Origin: Glandiceps talaboti | Lineage: Eukaryota; Hemichordata; Enteropneusta; Spengelidae | Direction of reading: 5' to 3' | DNA: 64,000 bases | Assembly: GCF_964340395.1 (NCBI RefSeq) | Contig: NC_135552.1 | Coordinates: 27,396,181-27,460,180, forward strand | Part shown: positions 27,001 through 36,956 of the stretch, piece by piece | Numbering within the stretch: the first letter of the stretch is position 1 | Layout: each line of letters starts with the position of its first letter | The notes under the pieces: generated by a model | Database searches by the model: none | Seen by the model: the letters and a program-made list of their open reading frames with translations, nothing else | Told to the model about the DNA's origin: nothing | Made by a program: the position numbers and the translations under genes

Positions 27001-29360
27001 TTTTCCCATTCTAGAGGTGATAAGGTTTTCTAGCAGTGACTCTAAATGGGCTCAATCTCTTGCAAACTCGGTATGTGTCAACAAGTACATGAAACTTGTA
27101 CAGGATACAAGTCAGGAAAAACATCACCAAATCCTGAGCTTCCTCGAAAGGGAGGGACTGTACTGGGAGAACAATGATTATTGGATTGATGCTACTGTCT
27201 ACGGAGGAGGGGTCAAGATGGCTGACGGTTCAGAGTTGACGTACACGCCATGGGCTCCTGGCGAACCTGACCAGAGTGGGTCATGTGTTAAACTATGGTC
27301 AGTATACGTCTAACGAAAGTACGATTTGTTGTGAATGCACACGCTTTCTAGACAATAGGTGATAGTGATATGAGTTGAGATAATTTAACATGTAATATTT
27401 TAACAAACTTTCCAAAAATGTACGTTCATCAGCTTAGAACATCAAATGAATTACAAAGATAAATAAAACGGTTACAATAAAAAGGCTTATAGATGATTTA
27501 GGCTGTGAATAATAGTCCAAATCCTTGAGTATAGGCTATATCATGAACGAGCCATTTAGAACAAAAAATATGGGATATATACTGTGATCGTTCTACGTCA
27601 CGAGAACGCGCGTCTACGTCACTGGTTCTGCTGTGTTCGAAATATGAGTCAAAACGTTCAAATTGCCATTATTTTCCCGAATTTTCTTGGATATTACTGT
27701 CGCTGGCATAATGTTACTCTCCAATATTTTGCTTCATTTAGCTGGAAAGTACTCGTGACCTAAGGGTTGTCACAACTCGTCTAGCGACTCGTACTGACAA
27801 AGACCCCTTAGGTCACTCGTATTTTCCTTGGCTGATCGAAGAAAACTGTTTGGGCATAGCATCAAAATAATGCACAAGTTGTTCAACCTTTTAGCAGTTT
27901 AGATTTCAATCTGCTGGATGGCTTGAAAACTAAATGCTAACAAATTGAACTGTTTGTGCTTTACAAGCTTGGGCGTCTGTACATGTTGGTGATACTTCCG
28001 TTTCATAATCCTACTTTTAACAGTCGGAATGATTTAGAAATGACAATTAAATTAAAGTCAGAAGGAAAATTTAAACAATTTTTTCTATTAAATTTCAGCA
28101 ATAAATAATGAGTTCGCTCAGGTACGCGCTCATTGGGTTGCCATCATATAATCAGTGACGTTGTGATTTGTCATGTCGTAGAGGGCGTCAATTTTAAATA
28201 TTGTTTTTTCCAGGCTGAAGATATAAAGTGTTGGTCGGGTCATGAGGAACATATATTTGTAGTATAGTACAACCGCCCTAAGCATGGATGGACAGAATTT
28301 TGTTCCCCAGGGATATTCATTAACATGTGAGACCATTTGTAGCGAGTCCGGTTTACTTTAATTGATCAACTCTATATTTCTGTTGATGTTAATTTTGAAA
28401 TAATGATATGTAGATATGTGTTCTCTTATAATAGGAGTGAGCATGGATTTATGTGGGCCGACGAAGAGTGTTCTGATAACCACTACGTCGTTTGTCAAGA
28501 TACAAGTAAGTTCTGCACTTACACAGTCAACGGTTGAAATGACTAATTTAAAAAAAAGACAAACTCAACATTGGAGATGCTTTACATGGTATTGTGATAA
28601 TTGTCACCGTTGTTAGATTTCAATAGTTCAATATTTTTTCATGAAAATACAGAACGGTGATAATTGTGTTGTCATTCTGGCTACTTGGTAAACATTCAAT
28701 GAAACCAAAGAGTTGTGCCTGATTTTAAAAGGAGATTGATCGTATGATAAATTGAGCTGATTGGTTGGTTGGTTGGTTGGTTGGTTGGTTGGTTGGTTGG
28801 TTAACAAAATGATGGTCCTTTTCTACACAATTTCTGCTTTTATAAATCCTTTGTTTAATCTTTGTTATCTTTAGTTGACGCTTACACGTATCCTGACAGG
28901 CTTCAAGAATCTGGAGTTACAATTCAAAATAACATGTTTTGCCTGGAGCAACACGGAAATGCTGTCGAAGACTACATGATATGTGCTTCTAATGATGTTG
29001 GTCAAACGGGTACATGTTACGTAAGTTACGTCTCGATCCAAACACCCTCCTCTACCTTCACTACTTCCACAAGTTTCACCCATAAACACCACCACCACCA
29101 CCACCACCACCACCACCACCACAACCACCACCACCACCACCACCACCTCTACCACCACCACCACAACCAATTAGTAACATTGAAAAAGAACATCAGCTTA
29201 TTAGCATAGTACACATACAAATTATATATATATATATATATACATAATTATACAATTATGTATTGTAGTTCATAACATGCGTGAGTAAATAAGTAAATAA
29301 ACATATATATATATATATGTATGTTTATATGCTACTTTCTAACTTTTTGACATTATTTTG

Positions 29361-29425
<65 letters not shown>

Positions 29426-29451
29426 GATATATATATAAGGTAGACATACAT

Positions 29452-29496
<45 letters not shown>

Positions 29497-29722
29497 TAGA
29501 TATGTATGTATGTATGTATGTGTCTATGTATGAATATTTCAGGGGGATAGCGGTGGACCGTTAGTGTGTGAAAAAGCCGACGGTAGATGGTATCTGGCGG
29601 GAGTAACAAGCTGGCTACGAGGTGAATGTGCAAGCCCTACATATCCGTCCGTGTTTTCCCGTGTCACAGCTGCTATGCCATGGATTCTGGAGAATCTGAA
29701 CTCGTGTAAGTTGTTTTCCTAA
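16575..29722 (+). CDS. Secreted CTLD / double trypsin-like protease with a nested CTLD (about 780 aa)
   Basis: Exons read by splice sites and phase: 16575-16640 (signal peptide), 20302-20584, 21271-21353, 22381-22549, 22982-23268, 23741-23886, 24509-24671, 25300-25468, 25845-26149, 27015-27297, 28435-28505, 28875-29020, 29543-29705 or to the in-frame TAA at 29720-29722. Domain order: CTLD1, protease 1 (His/Asp/Ser triad present), protease 2 (triad present) with CTLD2 inside it. All phases join from exon 2 on. Only exon 1 does not: it ends in phase 0 at its strong gtaagt donor, whereas exon 2 needs phase 1, so a small exon is missing or the weaker gtgtgg donor after 16635 is used. The 3' end may instead splice at 29705 to the acceptor at 30640, which would create a stop at once. 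CTLD plus S1 protease proteins are known in invertebrate defence; the role here is inferred. Confidence 0.85.
18160..20134. repeat. Minisatellite in intron 1, 46-bp unit, about 43 copies
   Basis: Units read actgtaagatatgttgtgtt, then gttcagccctatcagacttctaaacc. Variants are limited to a few positions (atatgttg/acatcatg/acgttg, cagtcc/cagccc, aaacc/tacc). The first half of the array is rich in the acatcatg and acattgtg forms and the second half is nearly uniform atatgttg, so one end has been homogenised recently. A few copies near 19780 and 19950 have short deletions. Confidence 0.97.
20302..21353 (+). CDS. Exons 2-3: first C-type lectin domain (CTLD1)
   Basis: Exon 2 (283 nt, phase 1 to 2) and exon 3 (83 nt, phase 2 to 1) encode a complete [18 protein letters not shown] (first Cys), a WIGLND core strand, KDCVYIR (second Cys), then [15 protein letters not shown] (third and fourth Cys). 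The four Cys give the canonical C1-C4 and C2-C3 pairs. No EPN or QPD motif is present and the usual WND is replaced by WMFSN, so calcium-dependent sugar binding of the classical type is unlikely. It is the N-terminal recognition or protein-binding module of the protein. Confidence 0.85.
21488..21640. repeat. Imperfect fold-back element in intron 3
   Basis: Left arm aagtcgttactcggagtttc..gcttcttcatcaggt and right arm cctgatgg..gaagaagcgggcaactctgagtaacgactt are inverted copies with a few mismatches around a loop of about 60 bp. It looks like a small fold-back transposon or a MITE. Confidence 0.7.
22021..22304. repeat. Microsatellites (ACAC/ACAG)n and (ACAT)n in intron 3
   Basis: ACAC/ACAG runs at 22021-22140 pass into ACAT units to 22304, interrupted twice by 'aacat' near 22205-22215. 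The overlapping ORFs are repeat translations. Confidence 0.97.
22381..24671 (+). CDS. Exons 4-7: trypsin-like serine protease domain 1
   Basis: Four exons of 169, 287, 146 and 163 nt. Activation site SRIVGG (cleavage after Arg), then WPWVVSL, catalytic His in LTSAHC, catalytic Asp in DWDIAM, GWG loop, catalytic Ser in [12 protein letters not shown], and the closing SALPWI helix. Cys in GICG before the activation site and Cys in PACLP should link pro-segment and protease. The base-of-pocket residue (chymotrypsin 189) is Asp, which predicts trypsin-like cleavage after Arg/Lys; the 216 and 226 positions appear to be Asn and Thr instead of Gly, so the pocket may be narrowed. The last donor (ag|gtttga) is weak; if not used, the ORF runs on for 34 codons to TGA at 24773-24775, ahead of an AATAAA. 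Confidence 0.88.
23368..23491. repeat. Tandem repeat in intron 5, 31-bp unit, 4 copies
   Basis: Units read tgccatagtttagaccaatc then aggaacaagct, with one or two substitutions per copy. This is the protease-1 intron at the position that holds the CTLD insertion in protease 2. Confidence 0.95.
23984..24058. repeat. Microsatellite (TCTG)n in intron 6
   Basis: About 18 TCTG/TGTC units, followed at 24087-24130 by short TGTA and TTTG runs. Confidence 0.97.
24946..24951 (+). terminator. Possible intronic poly(A) signal after protease 1
   Basis: AATAAA lies 171 bp beyond the in-frame TGA that would end the protein if exon 7 were not spliced. A transcript ending here would encode signal peptide, CTLD1 and protease 1 only. 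AATAAA is common by chance in AT-rich DNA. Confidence 0.3.
25300..29705 (+). CDS. Exons 8-9 and 12-13: trypsin-like serine protease domain 2, split by a CTLD
   Basis: Exons 8 (169 nt), 9 (305), 12 (146) and 13 (163) encode [15 protein letters not shown], catalytic His in LTAAHC, catalytic Asp in [17 protein letters not shown], then after the inserted module [15 protein letters not shown] and catalytic Ser in [12 protein letters not shown], closing with AAMPWI. The mature N-terminus would be VVGG and is preceded by Tyr, not Arg or Lys, so activation cannot be by a trypsin-like enzyme at the usual position. Residue 189 reads as Gly, with Leu at 216 and Ser at 226, unlike the Asp of protease 1. 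Different specificity, or regulation without classical activation, is likely. The triad is complete, so it is not an obvious pseudo-protease. Confidence 0.85.
26225..26445 (+). mobile_element. SINE, copy 2, in intron 9
   Basis: The B box ggttcgagcct (26278-26288) is followed by cgctgcc..tttgttt, aatttgaaccac, tctggtagga and ctccccaggg in the same order as in the minus-strand SINE at 11213-11565. The A-box region is poorly preserved. It lies in the intron just upstream of the inserted CTLD exons. Confidence 0.65.
27015..28505 (+). CDS. Exons 10-11: second C-type lectin domain (CTLD2), nested in protease 2
   Basis: Exon 10 (283 nt, phase 1 to 2) and exon 11 (71 nt, phase 2 to 1) encode [11 protein letters not shown] (first Cys), a long helix region, [12 protein letters not shown] (the WIG-type strand), [15 protein letters not shown] (EPD in place of EPN/QPD, second Cys), and [17 protein letters not shown] (third and fourth Cys, WAD in place of WND). 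The acidic EPD and the Asp of WAD leave a partial calcium/sugar site; binding is uncertain. Exon 10 has the same length and phases as exon 2, so CTLD1 and CTLD2 share gene structure. The pair sits between the exon ending GWGALTDK and the exon starting DAYTYPDRL, in the autolysis (148) loop. Confidence 0.9.
28763..28802. repeat. Microsatellite (TTGG)n in intron 11
   Basis: Ten tandem TTGG units. Confidence 0.97.
29085..29496. repeat. Microsatellite cluster in intron 12: (CCA)n, (TA)n, (TCTG)n, (CAGA)n
   Basis: (CCA)n at 29087-29165, short (TA)n at 29226-29241 and 29304-29319, (TCTG)n at 29361-29426 and its complement (CAGA)n at 29451-29496. The last two are inverted relative to each other across about 25 bp and could form a long hairpin. 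The array ends 46 bp before the exon with the catalytic Ser. Poly-His and poly-Val ORFs here are repeat translations. Confidence 0.95.
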
Positions 29723-31758
29723 TAGTACATTGTGAATGGTTAGAACGTGTTTTGATAGTCCTCCCTTGTACTAAATCGTCATACCTGATATCAAGGCTTC
29801 TCAAACCCTAGCATGCCTTCTAATTGGAACAATTCAAAGTGTTTTCCACTATTAACCATAACCTTTAGCCACTATTCCAATACCTTTTAAATGGCTTTAA
29901 GTTTGATTGCGTATAAATGGGAGCGATATGGTCTGAATTCTGTTGCCAGAGCCTAAAAAAACGAATGTACATAAATGTGTTTCCGTCTTTACATTTGATA
30001 TTTACGTAATTGCTCAATTTTCACAGCCAATTCCCACAAAACGGTAAATGACATAAATATAGTGTACATACAAATGTAACCAAGATTTTTTTCTAAAATG
30101 ATATTATTTACTCCATGGTGTATAGCTCTGGAACATGATGGAGCATAATCTGAGGGATGTGACTGAATCACGTATGACGCAAATGGTTTCATTGAAATTT
30201 GTAAAATACTACGTTGAGTGAGCTTCTTTACAACTTCTGAAAGAGCGATTTAATATCCGCCCTTTCATTCTTGCAAACCCCATTACTAACAAATACCCCG
30301 CCTCACATGTTGATGTGGCTATTATCTATGTATACAATATTGGCTTTGCTTGTCAGTGTCCAATTAATTGTGAGAATAACTCCATCTTGTGTGAATATTT
30401 TACTGAAACGAACATAAAAAATGGATGTTTAAGAGCATACTTTTTAGATCTATGACATTGTAATTTTGCCATCGCAAGTGTCAGTGAATCAGTGGAATAT
30501 TACCAATAACAATATGCACACCTTTCAAAGGTCAAGTGACTATATGCAAAACGCATAATAAATTGGCATAGCGAAAGTTCATGGCCTTTGACAGCACGTC
30601 TTGTTTTCAAGTGATTGGACATCTTTTTTTCATTTCACAGAATGGGAAAACATACTCATGGGTGATATCCAGTGAATGATTCTGGAATCATTGATTGATT
30701 GAATTGAAATTACAAAGTCATCTTTGGATTGTTGGATACCGCCACAGTAATGATGTAGCCAACAAAGCGACGACAGTTGACAGCGTATCCATGGATATTT
30801 CATATCACAGAGAGTACATAAGAACACAAACAGCCTGAAGTTAGTGTATATTCCTACACATACAAAGAGTTGTTTCTTTGTCAACTATTCCAGACATTAT
30901 ATTTCCTAGAACTATTTTAGTTGTATATTTTAATTTAGCACTCCATATATCGTCCCCTTTTTCTGAAAAGTGGCCCAAATTAAATTGATAAGTTTACCGT
31001 TTTTTACTTGAGAGGTTACTAATAGACAAAGGATAGACTTGACCTGTTAGTAGATGTATACTAAAGTACGACATGAAATCGTTTATTTATTTATTTATGA
31101 CTCAAACGTCACCAGATTTACGTTCTGCCGATCGTGAGTAATATTTCACAATATAGACATGACAATATGCAGCAAAAAATATATCTAAAAAAGTTATAAA
31201 ATCCGAGTAAATCGTTTATATCTCCTTTAGAAATTCATGCCTGTGAGATGGTGTATAATTTGGTCAATGTTAGGTAACATTACTTTAAAGTTATCGATCA
31301 TTTTATTGAGTGTTTTCTTTTATTCTATCTACGTTATGTGATTTGTTCGCTCTTAGAGGGTATTTATGTTTCTATTACCTTCTATATCCTTCATAGCTTG
31401 AAACTCGTTGGAAATCATGATTTGAACTGTCTCGTTTATTATGTTAATAAACTTGATTATAATGAAATGGTTTGCATGAGATGTTTAGAACCATGTGTAC
31501 ATACCAGTCTAAATTATGCAGTATAGAAGTTATTGAATTCTGGAACAGCCAACTTTCACCCATTTGCTCCTTTCCTATGGTTCAACTTATCGTTTACAAT
31601 GACGGAAAACAGTGTAAAATGGTTGGTACTCTGTTTTTGTCTGCGATAATCATTGGTCGCCATTTTAGGGTTTAAAGTTCGGGCGACATATGGTAGCTCG
31701 AGTTAAATCATTTAGGTCCGCATGATGTTCCAGATTGGTGTTTAGCGGGCCTCGGTTT

Positions 31759-31786
31759 AACCACAGGCAACTAGTTGTCTGTGGTT
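31759..31786. other. Short near-perfect inverted repeat
   Basis: aaccacaggcaact and agttgtctgtggtt are inverted with one mismatch and no loop. No gene context. Confidence 0.6.
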
Positions 31787-34700
31787 TAACGTTAGCGTAC
31801 TTACTGGACAGCGCCATCTGGTGGTGGGTAATGTCCAGACTTCTTTGATTACAAATACAGTATTTGAGCACTATTGATGTTCTAGGAGTAGATCTTAGGA
31901 CGTACATGTATGAAAGCAGAAAGATCGATTTTGAGTAAATTGAAATAGACGACCTATAAATTGTAATTAGAAACTACTTTGATGAAAGGCTAGGTATTGA
32001 ATTTGATATAGACTGAGATGACCTTTCTACGGTTGGAAAATGACAAATTTACATTCTTTAAATAAATCCTTCAGCTTGTTTTCAAAGTTAACTTGCTGAA
32101 CATGTTTCTCGTCTACAAAAATCATAATTTGGAAATCAAAATGATGTCCATGAGTGCATTATGGGATGTGATTGTATTGTCATAGCCACCAATTATCTTG
32201 TACATATTCTGAATTGTTTTGGTGTGTTTCGCTCTATTAAACCGGCCACTCCCGCGACCAAATGGTTTCGCCCATCGAGAATCTTCTAGACGATTCTGAC
32301 GATTCGAATGTCCCGCGTTGAAATATGGAAATAAAGATATCAAGTGAAGTGTCCAGAGTTCATTAGATACGGTATCAGCCTGCTGTGTTACCGATAGCTA
32401 TTGTCAAAGCACGAACAAACCATTTACTTGTTGCTGTCTCAATAATTTGGATATCTACTTCGTGGATGATTCTCACCGATTCAGTAATCAGTAGCGATTT
32501 TATTATTGTAATTTGTGGTAAGTCTGGTATTCCTTTTGTTTCTTGAAAAGTTACTTCATTGACTTTTGGTTATCTAGATAGAGTCACTTGACATTGAACA
32601 TCGAATTTATCTCCTGCCTTATTAAAAACAAATTGTTTACATATCTGTACAATGTATAAATGAATTTGAAGAACAATGTCAGTTATTGCAAAACCAAGGG
32701 ACATTACGATGATTTTTCCCCCATTTTGATTCAACCGTATAATATCAGTAGACGCTGCAAAACACTTTACCCATTGTTTCATCAATCTCCACTTGGATGA
32801 ATGCATCCTTGAAATTTTAAGAGTATTTGCCACAACAGTGTTTCAATGTTATTTGACAAGGATGGACAGCTGGTTTATACAATTGAACAGTACCATGAAC
32901 ATATGCCAAACATTTGTCCATGGGAATTTAGTGTCGGCAAACGGCGGGAGGTCGACCAAGGGTTTCCATCATCACACAGGCCCCTAGCAATATGTGTACC
33001 ATCCCATTATGGAACTGTATGTCGGCTATTGTATTCTGAACTGTTATTCCGATTTTTCCACAAACCTTTACTTCTTTGTAATGTCCTTTGCCGTCTTTTT
33101 ATGATCGATGACTTCCTTGTTAATATAACTTTATCAATAAATCTCACCCTAAAACTTCAGACATCCTGCTATGAGAGATGCTGTGTTCGATGAAAGTTAG
33201 TCCCGTTGAAATTTCCATTTTTGAAAGTCAATACTCCTATCTGACGTGACTTGTACTACATGATTACAAGTAGTTAATTGTAGAAGCCCTGCTTTACTAG
33301 CGATATAATTTCACACACAGGTTTAATACCCAAATTGAACTCTTGTTCCTTGTTCTCCTACTTAAAAAAAAAAGAAGGAAAAAAATCTGAAAGTGCTCAC
33401 GAACGACCCTTTCACTCTCAGCTTAAAGTTCATGATTTCGTATTTTAATGGGGTGTAACGTTTCACTAACACATGGAGTAACCCAGAAATATAACTTGTT
33501 AATTTGTCCTCAGCCTTTCACGATAAAGTGTTTAATTTCACCCAGCTTTGAGAAAATCATATCATATTTACAACATTCTAAGTCACGTGAGGCCAAAGTT
33601 GTCATTCAACACCAACTAATTATGTATTAAACACTTATCTATCTTTCAATCTAACGTTTTTATGACATCTTTCAAGAAATGTTGACAACCCTAATTTCTT
33701 ACTGTCATCTTTAGTACTATGATGCCATGTGATGTTAGGCTTCAGTTCAAGAAATATTGTTTGATTTCCACCGAATTCTTACCGCAGGGTTAGTTTATAT
33801 TTCCGTACTCCGATGTTTCATCATGGGAAGCACTCGGTTGTTGAACTTTTTAGAGTTTGATAACATAATGGCCCGTAGCGATTTGATACTTCTTTATACA
33901 AGTCTGCCTTCTCACTAGTAGGGTGAGTATCGTGTGGTTTGCTGAAACGGCGTCAACCCATCACTCCAGTCAACACCGGCTATTCAACTCATTGGTTACG
34001 AAGGATAGCACTTCTTAGTTGAAGAACGTGTTGTATTTTATATGGTACATGACGATCATCTTTACGATTTATATCAAAGGGAAAAAGACTACTTGGCAGA
34101 AAAACTTACTCGAACTACATAAAAAGGCATATTGCTACCTTCACCGGTCGAGTAGTCGATGCCAATGCAATCGTAGTTTTCTCCACGTGATTTCGCATCA
34201 CAATACAAATTACAATACAAAATCTCTGTTAATACAAATTAACAATACAGTTAAGACAACCATATATATAGCAACTTTTTTATCAGACGTGCAATTCGGT
34301 ATGGTGGATTTGAAATCACAAAATGAAAATGAGGCAATTAACACTAATATAGCAATTATTATTTAGAAATCACTTATTGACATTGAGGTAAGTGAAACAG
34401 AAAACAAACTCAAAGGAATTAATTCTAAAAGGAACAAAGATTAGATTGATAATCAACTCCCGTTCCTTTACTTGACTGTGTTAGGTCACAAAGTCAACCA
34501 CGTTTGTCCTCAGTATACTGTTAATTGTAATTACAAGTGATGTGTGATATACAGTTACTGTACTTAAATTTGCCTGCAGGCATTGCATAATTGTTTGAAC
34601 TACCAATATAACAAAGGAAATCTCATGAGTAACTAAGATAAGTTGGTTGTCAGTGAAATGTACGCAGCAGTACATCAGCTGTTACGTGTAATTGTGAAAT

Positions 34701-35520
34701 GGATCGCAAATCACATCACATAAATTTACAATGTCGCGTTTGAAAGTGCCTGCATTGAAATCAGTGCCCAGCAGTACATAAGTTAGTCTAAATGCTATCA
34801 GCTAGCTTCTAGACTAGATTCGCTGAAATCTCCGGTCTTTTTTTACATGTTCTTTTTTATTTGAAATAATGATCTAAGTGAGTGATTTTCAAACCTGTAG
34901 TGAGATCGCCTTGGGAGGCTAGTAAAAAATGTAAAAATTAAAAAATTAAAAAATTAAAAAGTTGGACACTTTCCTTTTCAAAATTTGAAATGAATAACAA
35001 ATGCAAGACTTTAAAAAATGTGCCAAGGGACTGGTTACATTCTACCTCTAGACTATAAACATGGCGGACCAAGTTGCACACTAAAGTAGGTTTCATCAGG
35101 AACTACAAAACACAAAACAGGAAAACTGGCTTTCAAAGTTTAAAAACAGTACTAGTGTTTGTACTCATTTATTGTAGATGACTGACACATCTTTATTTAC
35201 TTATACGTATGTTCACAGTCATGATGGTTGTTGATATTAATTTATGTATATTTGCATTTATTTCAAGTTTATAACTGAGTTGTCTATATTTGGACTATGG
35301 CGTATCCTAGCAACACATGTTACCCATCTGTCATGTTTTAAGATTAATTAAGTCTCCAAGAGGGGATTCAGTCGTTGTTGGTTTATTTTCTTTCACATGA
35401 AGTAGAATATTATCATATGTCGTCTGATTCCTCATTAATTTGGTTTATTCCTGACGACTCTCTATATGCTATACATATCTTTGTTGTTGTCCATGCCTTT
35501 GATACTTAGGACCACTACAC

Positions 35521-35592
35521 TAGTCTGGATGCCAACTGTGTGAGTGGAGGTATAAATCGTAACGATACTGTAGTGTATAGGAACTAGACTAT
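35521..35592. mobile_element. 72-bp mini element related to the 48-bp minisatellite
   Basis: It starts TAGTCTGGATGCC and ends GGAACTAGACTA, imperfect terminal inverted repeats. Its interior (gtgagtggaggtataaatcg, aacgatactg, tgtataggaac) is the reverse complement of the tandem unit at 45343-45965. This single copy shows that the unit is a dispersed element. Confidence 0.65.
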
Positions 35593-36390
35593 AGGACCAC
35601 ACGCTTTGCCAAACCTATAAAATAAAATCTTGGCATAGGGTAACTGGCGATCCAGAGAAGGGTTGTTTGAATATCGTTTATTTTGATAATTTGGTCACAT
35701 GTATGATTTATCTTCTGTCCATTTTCCAACCCATGTCTTTTTATCACTGGATTTACCAAAAGACTTCAAACTATAGTATGTTGGAGTAAAGTTTGTAATT
35801 CCCTTTCATTCCTATTTTACTGTTAATCATCGGGAGAACAGGGACGCGTAATTTTGCCTGGATCGAGTATCTATTCTAGCAACGGATACGAACTGTTGCA
35901 TAGTGTTGCTATGAATACTAAGCGTTGTCTACATACACTTTGCATGCCCGCTTGGTACAAGGAAGAATGCTGGCTTTAGAATTGGTAAATAAATTGGTAG
36001 ACTTGTACCCACCCATACAAGCAAGCTTACGCGCCCCTATGTCATGTATGTCGGGAGTTTTTTCGAATACTTTGCACGTCTTCAAAGTTCAATCTAAAGT
36101 CTCCCTTGGCCTCTTGGCCCCTGTTGCTATGGATACATCCGGGCATATTGTTTTTCTCTGTGTGGACTATGACCGCAAACAGAGTGTTGGTATTGTGATG
36201 ACAGGGTGATAAAATCTGGTTGATATGATCCTAAAAATTTAATAACATTAATTTCACATTTTAAGAGAATTCAAAATTACTAATAACATGACCGAAAAAT
36301 TCATAGATACTTGCTATATGTACAGTACTAGCGAGGAAACGTTTAATTGTGACAGGAGATACGTAAGTGATTAGTTCCATGGGGGGGGGG

Positions 36391-36391
36391 A

Positions 36392-36442
<51 letters not shown>

Positions 36443-36477
36443 GGCAGGCAGACAGACAGACAGACAGACAGACAGGC

Positions 36478-36512
<35 letters not shown>

Positions 36513-36530
36513 GACAGACAGACAGGAACA
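36391..36530. repeat. Microsatellite (CAGA)n
   Basis: About 34 CAGA units with two CAGG interruptions, preceded by a run of ten G. ORFs on both strands are repeat translations. Confidence 0.97.
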
Positions 36531-36908
36531 GAAAGTGCAACATGATTTATTTTAGAATTGATAATACAAAGGCAGTACATCACTCAAATAACTGTCTGGA
36601 AAGTTTTTTATGGCAATAACAGACCTGTCAATGCTGATATATTGACCATGTTATGTATGTTATCCTCGTTTGATTGTTTGATAGGCATATTGCGACAACC
36701 AAGCTATATACGACACTCGTATGTGTGCATTTATTCAATTATTTGTATGTTTCAAATTTTGTTTTTGTTTTTAAGATAACAGTAGATGTCACTATTTATA
36801 TTTTGAATCTTTGTGATATGTAGGCTGACTCATTAATTATATATTTTATTGATGATGATAACAATGTCTTGTATCGGTTGATGGCGATACCACGGATATT
36901 GTTTTCAG

Positions 36909-36916
36909 TATAAATA
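36909..36916 (+). promoter_or_regulatory. TATA box of the CARD gene
   Basis: TATAAATA lies 41 bp before the start codon, so transcription would begin near 36940 and the 5' leader would be only about 15-20 nt. Consensus and spacing fit well. Confidence 0.55.
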
Positions 36917-36956
36917 GAATCGTAACCCAACGAAGTTCAAAATTGACAACACGAAT

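Larger units (their letters stand above)
29723..36900. other. Intergenic, no gene seen
   Basis: ORFs such as 32846-33193, 34019-34366 and 35925-36209 lack motifs, splice partners and homology that I recognise. A strong acceptor (tctttttttcatttcacag|AA) at 30640 could begin a 3' UTR exon of the protease gene. Short A/T-rich direct repeats lie at 34938-34970. Other elements are listed separately. Confidence 0.45.

Noticed and set aside
28862-29209. 115-aa ORF ending in a poly-His stretch
   Set aside because: Only the first part (28875-29020) is a real protease exon; the His run is read-through into the intronic CCA microsatellite past the donor gtaagt.
32846-33193. 115-aa plus-strand ORF
   Set aside because: No motif, no splice partner, Leu/Phe-rich second half typical of chance ORFs in AT-rich DNA.
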